DNA of 64,000 nt from contig JAWQEG010000065.1 of NCBI GenBank assembly GCA_033782935.1, positions 1,141,001-1,205,000 of the forward strand, given 5' to 3'. The translations under genes were made by a program, and so were the position numbers. The notes beneath the pieces are model-generated. The model saw nothing but the letters and a program-made list of their open reading frames with translations. It was not told where the DNA came from and did no database searches. This document shows, in pieces, positions 1-12,083 of the stretch. This DNA is from Petrolisthes cinctipes (taxonomy: Eukaryota; Arthropoda; Malacostraca; Decapoda; Porcellanidae). Each line of letters begins with the position of its first letter. Position 1 is the stretch's first letter.

Positions 1-3000
1 TGGGACCTCTAAATATCGAATTTTCGGGTGTTTTGGGACTGAATTTGAGATATCGATTTTTTGGCACCTAAAATGTCGATTTTTAGCATGTTTTTAGCCT
101 ATATTTTGAAAATATTCTAGCACTGTGTAGGCATGTACAGATTGCTTCTGGGACCCCAAAGTATTGAATTTTCGGGTGTTTTGAGCCTGAATTTGAGATA
201 TAAACGGGTACAGAAGATACATGCACATATTGACTTTGGGCATCTAAAATATCGATTTTCAGCATGTTTTGGGCCTGTATTTTGAAAATACTCTAACACT
301 GAGTAAGCATGTACAGATTGCTTCTGGGACCCCAAAATATTGAATTATCGGGTGTTTTGAGCCTGAATTTGAGATATAAACGGGTACTGAAGATGCATGC
401 ACATATCGACTTTTGGGCACCTAAAAGATCGATTTTCAGTATGTTTTGAGCATGTATTTTGAAAATACTCTAACACGGAGTAGGCATGTACAGATCGCTT
501 CTGGGACCCCTAAATATCGAATTTTCGGGTGTTTTGGGACTGAATTTGAGATATCGACTTTTTGGCACTTAAAATATCGATTTTTAGCATGTTTTTAGAC
601 TATATTTTGAAAATATTCTAGCACTGGGTAGGCATGAACAGATTGCTTCTGGGACCCCAAAATATTGAATTTTCGGTTGTTTTGAGCCTGAATTTGAGAT
701 ATAAACGGGTACAGAAGATACATGCACATATTTTTAAACTTTGGGCACCAAAAATATCGATTTTCAGCATGTTTTGGGCCTGAATTTTGAAAATACTCTA
801 ACACGGAGAAGGCATGTACAGATCGCTTCTGGGACCCCAAAATATCGAATTTTCGGGTGTTTAGGGCCAGAATTTGAGATATAAACGGGTACAGAAGATG
901 CATGCGCATTTCGACTTTTGGGCACCTGAAAGATCGATTTTCAGTATGTTTTTGGCCTGTATTTTGAAAATACTCTAACACGGAGTAGGCATGTACAGAT
1001 ACCTTCTGGGACCTCTTAATATCGAATTTTCGGGTGTTTTGGGACTGAATTTGAGATATCGATTTTTTGGCACCTAAAATGTCGATTTTTAGCATGTTTT
1101 TAGCCTATATTTAGAAAATATTCTAGCACTGTGTAGGCATGTACAGATTGCTTTTGGGACCCCAAAGTATTGAATTTTCGGGTGTTTTGAGCCTGAATTT
1201 GAGATATAAACGGGTACAGAAGATACATGCACATATTGACTTTTGGCATCTAAAATATCGATTTTCAGCATGTTTTGGGCCTGTATTTTGAAAATACTCT
1301 AACACTGAGTAGGCATGTACAGATTGCTTCTGGGACCCCAAAATATTGAATTTTCAGGTGTTTTGAGCCTGAATTTGAGATATAAACGGGTACTGAAGAT
1401 GCATGCACATATCGACTTTTGTGCACCTAAAAGATCGATTTTCAGTATGTTTTGAGCATGTATTTTGAAAATACTCTAACACGGAGTAGGCATGTACAGA
1501 TCGCTTCTGGGACCCCTAAATATCGAATTTTCGGGTGTTTTGGGACTGAATTTAAGATATCGACTCTTTGGCACCTAAAAAATCGATTTTTAGCATGTTT
1601 TTAGCCTATATTTTGAAAATATTCTAGCACTGAGTAGGCATGTACAGATTGCTACTGGGACCCCAAAATATTGAATTATCGGGTGTTTTGAGCCTGAATT
1701 TGAGATATAAACGGGTACAGAAGATACATGCACATATTGACTTTGGGCATCTAAAATATCGATTTTCAGCATGTTTTGGGCCTGTATTTTGAAAATACTC
1801 TAACACTGGGTAGGCATGTACAGATTGCTTCTGGGACCCCAAAATATTGAATTTTCGGGTGTTTTGAGCCTGAATTTGAGATATAAACGGGTACTGAAGA
1901 TGCATGCACATATCGACTTTTGTGCACCTAAAAGATCGATTTTCAGTATGTTTTGAGCATGTATTTTGAAAATACTCTAACATGGAGAAGGCATGTACAG
2001 ATCGCTTCTGGGACCCCTAAATATCAAATTTTCGGGTGTTTTGGGACTGAATTTGAGATATCGACTTTTTCGCACCGAAAAGATCGATTTTTAGCATGTT
2101 TTTAGCCTATATTTTGAAAATATTCTAGCACTGAGTAGGCATGTACAGATTGCTTCTGGGACCCCAAAATATTGAATTTTCGGGTGTTTTGAGCCTGAAT
2201 TTGAGATATAAATGGGTACAGAAGATACATGCACATATTGACTTTGGGCACCAAAAATATCGATTTTCAGCATGTTTTGGGCCTGAATGTTGAAAATACT
2301 CTAACACGGAGTAGGCATGTACAGATACCTTCTGGGACCTCTAAATATCGAATTTTCGTGTGTTTTGGGACTGAATTTGAGATATCGATTTTTTGGCACC
2401 TTAAATGTCGATTTTTAGCATGTTTTTAGCCTATATTTTGAAAATATTCTAGCACTGTGTAGGCATGTACAGATTGCTTCTGGGACCCAAAAATATTGAA
2501 TTTTCGGGTGTTTTGAGCCTGAATTTGAGATATAAACGGGTACAGAAGATACATGCACATATTGACTTTGGGCATCTAAAATTTCGATTTTCAGCATGTT
2601 TTGGGCCTGTATTTTGAAAATACTCTAACACTGAGTAGGCATGTACAGATTGCTTTTGGGATCCCAAAATATTGAATTTTCGGGGGTTTTGAGCCTGAAT
2701 TTGAGATATAAACGGGTACTGAAGATGCATGCACATATCGACTTTTGTGCACCTAAAAGATCGATTTTCAGTATGTTTTGAGCATGTATTTTGAAAATAC
2801 TCTAACACGGAGTAGGCATGTACAGATCGCTTCTGGGACCCCAAAATATCGAATTTTCGGGTGTTTTGGGACTGAATTTGAGATATCGACTTTTTGGCAC
2901 CTAAAAGATAGATTTTTAGCATGTTTTTAGCCTATATTTTGAAAATATTCTAGCACTGAGTAGGCATGTACAGATTGCTTCTGGGACCCCAAAATATTGA

Positions 3001-4967
3001 ATTTTCGGGTGTTTTGAGCCTAAATTTGAGATATAAACGGGTACAGAAGATACATGCACATATTGACTTTGGGCACCAAAAATATCGATTTTCAGCATGT
3101 TTTGGGCCTGAATTTTGAAAATACTCTAACACGGAGTAGGCATGTACAGATACCTTCTGGGACCTCTAAATATCGAATTTTCGGGTGTTTTGTGACTGAA
3201 TTTGAGATATCGATTTTTTGGCACCTAAAATGTCGATTTTTAGCATGTTTTTAGCCTATATTTTGAAAATATTCTAGCACTGTGTAGGCATGTACAGATT
3301 GCTTCTTGGACCCCAAAATATCAAATTTTCGGGTGTTTAGGGCCAGAATTTGAGATATAAACGGGTACAGAAGATGCATGCACATATCGACTTTTGTGCA
3401 CCTAAAAGATCGATTTTCAGTATGTTTTTAGTCTGTATTTTGAAAATACTCTAACACGGAGTAGGCATGTACAGATACCTTCTGGGACCTCTAAATATCG
3501 AATTTTCGGGTGTTTTGTGACTGAATTTGAGATATCGATTTTTTGGCACCTAAAAGATCGATTTTTAGCATGTTTTTAGCCTATATTTTGAAAATATTCT
3601 AGCACTGAGTAGGCATGTACAGATTGCTTCTGGGACCCCAAAATATTGAATTTTCGGGTGTTTTGAGCCTGAATTTGAGATATAAACGGGTACAGAAGAT
3701 ACATGCACATATTGACTTTGGGCACCAAAACTATCGATTTTCAGCATGTTTTGGGCCTGAATTTTGAAAATACTCTAACACGGAGTAGGCATGTACAGAT
3801 CGCTTCTGGGACCCCAAAATATCGAATTTTCGGGTGTTTAGGGCCAGAATTTGAGATATAAACGGGTACAGAAGATACATGCACATTTCGACTTTTGGGC
3901 ACCTAAAAGATCGATTTTCAGCATGTTTTGGGCCTGTATTTTGAAAATACTCTAACACTGAGTAGGCATGTACAAATACCTTCTGGGACCTCTAAATATC
4001 GAATTTTCGGGTGTTTTGGGACTGAATTTGAGATATCGATTTTTTGGCACATAAAATGTCGATTTTTAGCATGTTTTTAGCCTATATTTTGAAAATATTC
4101 TAGCACTGTGTAGGCATGTACAGATTGCTTCTGGAACCCGAAAATATTGAATTTTCGGGTGTTTTGAGCCTGAATTTGAGATATAAACGGGTACAGAAGA
4201 TACATGCACATATTGACTTTGGGCATCTAAAATATCGATTTTCAGCATGTTTTGGGCCTGTATTTTGAAAATACTCTAACACTGAGTAGGCATGTACAGA
4301 TTGCTTCTGGGACCCCAAAATATTGAATTTTCGGGTGTTTTGAGCCTGAATTTGAGATATAAACGGGTACTGAAGATGCATGCACATATCGACTTTTGTG
4401 CACCTAAAAGATCGATTTTCAGTATGTTTTGAGCATGTATTATGAAAATACTCTAACACGGAGTAGGCATGTACAGATCGCTTCTGGGACCCCTAAATAT
4501 CGAATTTTCGGGTGTTTTGGGACTGAATTTGAGATATCGACTTTTTGGCACCTAAAAGATCGATTTTTAGCATGTTTTTAGCCTATATTTTGAAAATATT
4601 CTAGCACTGAGTAGGCATGTACAGATTGCTTCTGGGACCCCAAAATATTGAATTTTCGGGTGTTTTGAGCCTGAATTTGAGATATAAACGGGTACAGAAG
4701 ATACATGCACATACATGCACTTTGGGCACCAAAAATATCGATTTTCAGCATGTTTTGGGCCTGAATTTTGAAAATACTCTAACACGGAGTAGGCATGTAC
4801 AGATCGCTTCTGGGACCCCAAAATATTGATTTTTCGGGTGTTTAGGGCCAGAATTTGTGATATAAACGGGTACAGAAGATGGATGCACATATCGACTTTT
4901 GGGCACCTAAAAGATCGATTTTCTGTATGTTTTTGTCCTGTATTTTGAAAAAATACTCTAACACGGA

Positions 4968-6623
4968 GTAGGCATGTAAAGATACCTTCTGGGACCTCTA
5001 AATATCGAAATTTCGGGTGTTTTGTTACTGAATTTGAGATATCGATTTTTTGGCACCTAAAATGTCGATTTTTAGCATGTTTTTAGCCTATATTTTGAAA
5101 ATATTCTAGCACTGTGTAGGCAAGTACAGATTGCTTCTGGGACCCCAAAATATTGAATTTTCGGGTGTTTTGACCCTGAATTTGAGATATAAACGGGTAC
5201 AGAAGATGCATGCACATATCGACTTTTGTGCACCTAAAAGATCGATTTTCAGTATGTTTTGAGCATATATTTTGAAAATACTCTAACACGGAGTAGGCAT
5301 GTACAGATCGCTTCTGGGACCCCTAAATATCGAATTTTCGGGTGTTTTGGGACTGAATTTGAGATATCGACTTTTTGGCACCTAAAATATCGATTTTTAG
5401 CATGTTTTTAGCCTATATTTTGAAAATATTCGAGCACTGTGTAGGCATGTACAGATTGCTTCTGGGACCCCAAAGTATTGAATTTTCGGGTGTTTTGAGC
5501 CTGAATTTGAGATATAAACGGGTACAGAAGATACATGCACATATTGACTTTGGGCATCTAAAATATCGATTTTCAGCATGTTTTGGGCCTGTATTTTTGA
5601 AAATACTCTAACACTGAGTAGGCATGTACAGATTGCTTCTGGGACCCCAAAATATTGAATTTTCGGGTGTTTTGAGCCTGAATTTGAGATATAAACGGGT
5701 ACTGAAGATGCATGCACATATCGACTTTTGGGCACCTAAAAGATCGATTTTCAGTATGTTTTTGGCCTGTATTTTGAAAAAATACTCTAACACGGAGTAG
5801 GCATGTAAAGATACCTTCTGGGACCTCTAAATATCGAAATTTCGGGTGTTTTGTTACTGAATTTGAGATATCGATTTTTTGGCACCTAAAATGTCGATTT
5901 TTAGCATGTTTTTAGCCTATATTTTGAAAATATTCTAGCACTGTGTAGGCAAGTACAGATTGCTTCTGGGACCCCAAAATATTGAATTTTCGGGTGTTTT
6001 GACCCTGAATTTGAGATATAAACGGGTACAGAAGATGCATGCACATATCGACTTTTGTGCACCTAAAAGATCGATTTTCAGTATGTTTTGAGCATGTATT
6101 TTGAAAATACTCTAACACGGAGTAGGCATGTACAGATCGCTTCTGGGACCCCTAAATATCGAATTTTCGGGTGTTTTGGGACTGAATTTGAGATATCGAC
6201 TTTTTGGCACCTAAAATATCGATTTTTAGCATGTTTTTAGCTTTTATTTTGAAAATATTCTAGCACTGTGTAGGCATGTACAGATTGCTTCTGGGACCCC
6301 AAAGTATTGAATTTTCGGGTGTTTTGAGCCTGAATTTGAGATATAAACGGGTACAGAAGATACATGCACATATTGACTTTGGGCATCTAAAATATCGATT
6401 TTCAGCATGTTTTGGGCCTGTATTTTTGAAAATACTCTAACACTGAGTAGGCATGTACAGATTGCTTCTGGGACCCCAAAATATTGAATTTTCGGGTGTT
6501 TTGAGCCTGAATTTGAGATATAAACGGGTACTGAAGATGCATGCACATATCGACTTTTGGGCACCTAAAAGATCGATTTTCAGTATGTTTTTGGCCTGTA
6601 TTTTGAAAATACTCTAACACGGA
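4968..6623 (+). repeat. Tandem duplication of a ~829-bp pentamer (copies 4968-5796 and 5797-6623)
   Basis: Two adjacent copies share private variants: gtaaagatacc in place of gtacagatacc, tcgaaatttcggg, ttgttactg, gtaggcaagtacag, ttgaccctg and a T-run insertion in gtatttttgaaaa. The copy offset is 829 bp. Composition is C2, A/B hybrid, C1, A1, B; the expected length 148+177+148+176+177 = 826 plus 3 inserted homopolymer bases gives 829. The second copy is 827 bp because its last monomer lacks the extra AA in gaaaaaatac. Sharing of private variants marks a recent local duplication. Confidence 0.85.
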
Positions 6624-7921
6624 GTAGGCATGTACAGATACCTTCTGGGACCTCTAAATATCGAATTTTCGGGGGTTTTGGGACTGAATTTGAGATATCG
6701 ATTTTTTGGCACCTAAAATGTCGATTTTTAGCATGTTTTTAGCCTATATTTTGAAAATATTCTAGCACTGTGTAGGCATGTACAGATTGCTTCTGGGACC
6801 CCAAAATATTGAATTTTCGGGTGTTTTGAGCCTGAATTTGAGATATAAACGGGTACAGAAGATGCATGCACATATCGACTTTTGTGCACCTAAAAGATCG
6901 ATTTTCAGTATGTTTTGAGCATGTATTTTGAAAATACTCTAACACGGAGTAGGCATGTACAGATTGCTTCTGGGACCCCTAAATATCGAATTTTCGGGTG
7001 TTTTGGACTGAATTTGAGATATCGACTTTTTGGCACCTAAAAGATCGATTTTTAGCATGTTTTTAGCCTATATTTTGAAAATATTCTAGCACTGTGTAGG
7101 CATGTACAGATTGCTTCTGGGACCCCAAAATATTGAATTTTCGGGTGTTTTGAGCATGAATTTGAGATATAAACGGGTACAGAAGATGCATGCACATATC
7201 GACTTTTGTGCACCTAAAGGATCGACTTTCAGTATGTTTTGAGCATGTATTTTGAAAATACTCTAACACGTAGTAGGCATGTACAGATCGCTTCTGGGAC
7301 CCCTAAATATCGAATTTTCGGGTGTTTAGGGACTGAATTTGAGATATCGACTTTTTGGCACCTAAAATATCGATTTTTAGCATGTTTTTAGCCTATATTT
7401 TGAAAATATTCTAGCACTGTGTTGGCATGTACAGATTGCTTCTGGGACCCCAAAGTATTGAATTTTCGGGTGTTTTGAGCCTGAATTTGAGATATAAACG
7501 GGTACAGAAGATACATGCACATATTGACTTTGGGCATCTAAAATATCGATTTTCAGCATGTTTTGGGCCTGTATTTTGAAAATACTCTAACACTGAGTAG
7601 GCATGTACAGATTGCTTCTGGGACCCCAAAATATTGAATTTTCGGGTGTTTTGAGCCTGAATTTGAGATATAAACGGGTACTGAAGATGCATGCACATAT
7701 CGACTTTTGGGCACCTAAAAGATCGATTTTCAGTATGTTTTTGGCCTGTATTTTGAAAATACTCTAACACGGAGTAGGCATGTACAGATACCTTCTGGGA
7801 CCTCTAAATATCGAATTTTCGGGTGTTTTGGGACTGAATTTGAGATATCGATTTTTTGGTACCTAAAATGTCGATTTTTAGCATGTTTTTAGCCTATATT
7901 TTGAAAATATTCTAGCACTGT

Positions 7922-8097
7922 GTAGGCATGTACAGATTGCTTCTGGGACCCCAAAATATTGAATTTTCGGGTGTTTTGAGCCTGAATTTGAGATATAAAC
8001 GGGTACAGAAGATACATGCACATATTGACTTTGGGCATCTAAAATATCGATTTTCAGCATGTTTTGGGCCTGTATTTTGAAAATACTCTAACACTGA
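7922..8097 (+). repeat. Representative long monomer, type A1 (176 bp)
   Basis: This monomer contains the 29-bp long-form segment (ataaacgggtacagaag...) at 7995-8023, between the gagat and attgac boxes. It is 1 bp shorter than B because it has gactttggg where B has gacttttggg. Three positions that are CpG in type B2 are TpG here: agattgc, atattgaat and catattgac. The second half carries the 15-bp dyad gtattttgaaaatac. Confidence 0.88.
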
Positions 8098-8274
8098 GTA
8101 GGCATGTACAGATTGCTTCTGGGACCCCAAAATATTGAATTTTCGGTTGTTTTGAGCCTGAATTTGAGATATAAACGGGTACTGAAGATGCATGCACATA
8201 TCGACTTTTGTGCACCTAAAAGATCGATTTTCAGTATATTTTGAGCATGTATTTTGAAAATACTCTAACACGGA
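8098..8274 (+). repeat. Representative long monomer, type B1 (177 bp)
   Basis: This is a full-length long monomer with the 29-bp segment in the form carrying gtactgaagatgcatgcac. It has catatcgacttttgtgcacc, then cagtatgttttgagcatg, and ends aacacgga. Its 5' half is A-like (agattgc, atattgaat) and its 3' half is B-like. That suggests B1 arose by recombination between A and B types inside the monomer. The dyad gtattttgaaaatac is present. Confidence 0.86.
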
Positions 8275-8422
8275 GTAGGCATGTACAGATCGCTTCTGGG
8301 ACCCCTAAATATCGAATTTTCTGGTGTTTTGGGACTGAATTTGAGATATCGACTTTTTGGCACCTAAAAGATCGATTTTTAGCATGTTTTTAGCCTATAT
8401 TTTGAAAATATTCTAGCACTGA
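8275..8422 (+). repeat. Representative short monomer, type C1 (148 bp), composed of two ~74-bp halves
   Basis: This is the short form: gagat joins directly to atcgac at 8347/8348, without the 29-bp segment of long monomers. The halves 8275-8347 (73 bp) and 8348-8422 (75 bp) align with each other in order: cttctgggacccctaaa with ctttttggcacctaaaa, then atcgaattttc with atcgatttttag, then gggtgttttggg with catgtttttagc, then ctgaatttgagat with ctatattttgaaaat. The monomer is therefore probably an old duplication of a ~74-bp unit. Its 3' dyad reads atattttgaaaatat. Confidence 0.86.
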
Positions 8423-11400
8423 GTAGGCATGTACATATTGCTTCTGGGACCCCAAAATATTGAATTTTCGGGTGTTTTGAGCCTGAATTTGAGATATAAA
8501 CTGGTACAGAAGATACATGCACATATTGACTTTGGGCACCAAAAATATCGATTTTCAGCATGTTTTGGGCCTGAATTTTGAAAATACTCTAACACGGAGT
8601 AGGCATGTACAGATCGCTTCTGGGACCCCAAAATATCGAATTTTCGGGTGTTTAGGGCCAGAATTTGAGATATAAACGGGTACAGAAGATGCATGCACAT
8701 ATCGACTTTTGGGAACTTAAAAGATCGATTTTCAGTATGTTTTTGGCCTGTATTTTGAAAATACTCTAACACGGAGTAGGCATGTACAGATACCTTCTGG
8801 GACCTCTAAATATCGAATTTTCGGGTGTTTTGGGACTGAATTTGAGATATCAATTTTTTGGCACCTAAAATTTCGATTTTTAGCATGTTTTTAGCCTATA
8901 TTTTGAAAATATTCTAGCACTGTGTAGGCATGTACAGATTGCTTCTGGGACCCCAAAATATTGAATTTTCGGGTGTTTTGAGCATGAATTTGAAATATAA
9001 ACGGGTACAGAAGATGCATGCACATATCGACTTTTGTGCACCTAAAAGATCGACTTTCAGTATGTTTTGAGCATGTATTTTGAAAATACTCTAACACGTA
9101 GTAGGCATGTACAGATCGCTTCTGGGACCCCTAAATATCGAATTTTCGGGTGTTTTGGGACTGAATTTGAGATATCGACTTTTGGCACCTAAAATATCGA
9201 TTTTTAGCATGTTTTTAGCCTATATTTTGAAAATATTCTAGCACTGAGTAGGCATGTACAGATTGCTTCTGGAACCCCAAAATATTGAATTTTCGGGTGT
9301 TTTGAGCCTGAATTTGAGATATAAACGGGTACAGAAGATACATGCACATATTGACTTTGGGCACCAAAAATATCGATTTTCAGCATGTTTTGGGCCTGAA
9401 TTTTGAAAATACTCTAACACGGAGTAGGCATGTACAGATCGCTTCTGGGACCCCAAAATATCGAATTTTCGGGTGTTTAGGGCCAGAATTTGAGATATAA
9501 ACGGGTACAGAAGATGCATTCACATATCGACTTTTGGGCACCAAAAAGATCGATTTTCAGTATGTTTTTGGCCTGTATTTTGAAAAAATACTCTAACACG
9601 GAGTAGGCATGTACAGATACCTTCTGGGACCTCTAAATATCGAATTTTCGGGTGTTTTGGGACTGAATTTGAGATATCGATTTTTTGGCACCTAAAATGT
9701 CGATTTTTAGCATGTTTTTAGCCTATATTTTGAAAATATTCTAGCACTGTGTAGGCATGTACAGATTGCTTCTGGGACCCCAAAATATTGAATTATCGGG
9801 TGTTTTGAGCCTGAATTTGTGATATAAACGAGTACAGAAGATGCATGCACATATCGACTTTTGTGCACCTAAAAGATCGATTTTCAGTATGTTTTGAGCA
9901 TGTATTTTGAAAATACTCTAACACGGAGTAGGCATGTACAGATCGCTTCTGTGACCCCTAAATATCGAATTTTCTTGTGTTTTGGGACTGAATTTAAGAT
10001 ACCGACTTTTTGGCTCCTAAAATATCGATTTTTAGCATGTTTTTAGCCTATATTTTGAAAATATTCTAGCACTGAGTAGGCATGTACAGATTGCTTCTGG
10101 GACCCCAAAATATTGAATTTTCGGGTGTTTTGAGTCTGAATTTGAGATATAAACGGGTACAGAAGATACATGCACATATTGACTTTGGGCACCAAAAATA
10201 TCAATTTTCAGCATGTTTTGGGCCTGAATTTTGAAAATACTCTAACACGGAGTAGGCATGTACAGATCGCTTCTGGGACCCCAAAATATCAAATTTTCGG
10301 GTGTTTAGGGCCCGAATTTGAGATATAAACGGGTACAGAAGATGCATGCACATATCGACTTTTGTGCACCTAAAAGATCGATTTTCAGTATGTTTTGAGC
10401 ATGTATTTTGAAAATACTCTAACACGGAGTAGGCATGTACAGATCGCTTCTGGGACCCCTAAATATCGAATTTTCGGGTGTTTTGGGACTGAATTTGAGA
10501 TATCGACTTTTTGGCACCTAAAAGATCGATTTTTAGCATGTTTTTAGCCTATATTTTGAAAATATTCTAGCACTGTACAGATTGCTTCTGGGACCCCAAA
10601 GTATTGAATTTTCGGGTGTTTTGAGCCTGAATTCGAGATATAAACGGGTACAGAAGATACATGCACATATAGACTTTGGGCATCTAAAATATCGATTTTC
10701 AGCATGTTTTGGGCCTGTATTTTGAAAATACTCTAACACTGAGTAGGCATGTACAGATTGCTTCTGGGACCCCAAAATATTGAATTTTCGGGTGTTTTGA
10801 GCCTGAATTTGAGATATAAACGGGTACTGAAGATGCATGCACATATCGACTTTTGTGCACCTAAAAGATCGATTTTCAGTATGTTTTGAGCATGTAATTT
10901 GAAAATACTCTAACACGGAGTAGGCATGTACAGATCGCTTCTGGGACCCCTAAATATCGAATTTTCGGGTGTTTTGGGACTGAATTTGAAATATCGACTT
11001 TTTGGCACCTAAAATGTCGATTTTTAGCATATTTTTAGCCTATATTTTGAAAATATTCTAGCACTGTACAGATTGCTTCTGGGACCCCAAAATATTGAAT
11101 TTTCGGGTGTTTTGAGCCTGAATTCGAGATATAAACGGGTACAGAAGATACATGCACATATAGACTTTGGGCATCTAAAATATCGATTTTCAGCATGTTT
11201 TGGGCCTGTATTTTGAAAATACTCTAACACTGAGTAGACATGTACAGATTGCTTCTGGGACCCCAAAATATTAAATTTTCGGGTGTTTTGAGCCTGAATT
11301 TGAGATATAAACGGGTACAGAAGATGCATGCACATATCGACTTTTGTGCACCTAAAAGATCGATTTTCAGTATGTTTTGAGCATGTATTTTGAAAATACT

Positions 11401-12075
11401 CTAACACGGAGTAGGCATGTACAGATCGCTTCTGGGACCCCTAAATATCGAATTTTCGGGTGTTTTGGGACTGAATTTGAGATATCGACTTTTTGGCACC
11501 TAAAATATCGATTTTTAGCATGTTTTTAGCCTATATTTTGAAAATATTCTAGCACTGAGTAGGCATGTACAGATCGCTTCTTGGACCCCAAAATATTGAA
11601 TTTTCGGGTGTTTTGAGCCTGAATTTGAGATATAAACGGGTACAGAAGATACATGCACATATTGACTTTGGGCACCAAAAATATCGATTTTCAGCATGTT
11701 TTGGGCCTGAATTTTGAAAATACTCTAACACGGAGTAGGCATGTACAGATCGCTTCTGGGACCCCAAAATATCGAATTTTCGGGTGTTTAGGGCCAGAAT
11801 TTGAGATATAAACGGGTACAGAAGATGCATGCACATTTCGACTTTTGGGCACCTAAAAGATCGATTTTCAGTATGTTTTTGGCCTGTATATTGAAAATAC
11901 TCTAACACGGAGTAGGCATGTACAGATACCTTCTGGGACCTCTAAATATCGAATTTTCGGGTGTTTTGGGACGGAATTTGAGATATAGATTTTTTGGCAC
12001 CTAAAATGTCGATTTTTAGCATGTTTTTAGCCTATATTTTGAAAATATTCTAGCACTGTGTAGGCATGTACAGAT

Positions 12076-12083
12076 TGCTCCGT
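12076..12083. other. Orientation switch point 1 (forward to inverted)
   Basis: The forward monomer reads gtaggcatgtacagattgct up to 12079 and is followed at once by ccgtgttagagtattttc, the inverted strand of a monomer end. Uninterrupted forward sequence would continue gcttctggg, and uninterrupted inverted sequence would be preceded by gcctact. The only shared bases are ct at 12078-12079, so the join has about 2 bp of microhomology and no inserted sequence. Confidence 0.92.

Larger units (their letters stand above)
7922..8923 (+). repeat. Type example of the 1002-bp hexameric higher-order repeat (A1-B1-C1-A2-B2-C2)
   Basis: The gtaggcatg landmark occurs at 7922, 8098, 8275, 8423, 8599, 8776 and 8924, giving 176, 177, 148, 176, 177 and 148 bp. 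This is two 501-bp trimers of different subtype. A1 carries ggcatctaaaa and ends aacactga; A2 carries ggcaccaaaaa and ends aacacgga. B1 carries gtactgaag and gtgcacct; B2 carries tttagggccag and gggcacct. C1 has agatcgcttctgggacccct and ends gcactga; C2 has agataccttctgggacctct and ends gcactgtg. C1 is followed by A2 and C2 by A1, so the flavours alternate. Many units elsewhere are recombinants of these types. Confidence 0.9.
1..12079 (+). repeat. Array domain 1, forward orientation
   Basis: All monomers read in + orientation. Most are in 501-bp trimers, mixed with long-short dimers of 324-325 bp and, near 10.5-11.5 kb, 491-bp trimers lacking 10 bp at the C/A join. From 1 to about 2100 the trimers form hexamers: copies of the same A1 monomer start near 83 and 1089. 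Their offset of 1006 bp is one 1002-bp hexamer plus a 4-bp insertion near 729 (catatttttaaactttggg instead of catattgactttggg). The last 5377 bp (6703-12079) is the left arm of the large inverted repeat. Confidence 0.93.
6703..12079 (+). repeat. Left arm of a large inverted repeat (5377 bp)
   Basis: This segment is mirrored by 20180-27708. For the inner part, paired positions sum to 32259. For example, variant units at 11549-11908, 11024-11407, 10533-10916, 10201-10425, 8413-8772 and 7411-7770 pair exactly with 20351-20710, 20852-21235, 21343-21726, 21834-22058, 23487-23846 and 24489-24848. The outer part pairs with sum 34411 (6739-6945 with 27466-27672) because the right arm holds an extra 2152 bp. 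Arms share rare variants, including the order of the 10-bp-deleted trimers. Only a few single-base differences were seen where I compared, for example near 8993, 10601 and 7328. Confidence 0.92.

Noticed and set aside
10625..10650. CENP-B box-like sequence (attcgagatataaacgggt)
   Set aside because: The CENP-B box needs ttcg and cggg at a fixed spacing with an a between. Here the cggg lies 2 bp too far away, and most monomers have tttg in place of ttcg. No monomer satisfies the motif by eye.
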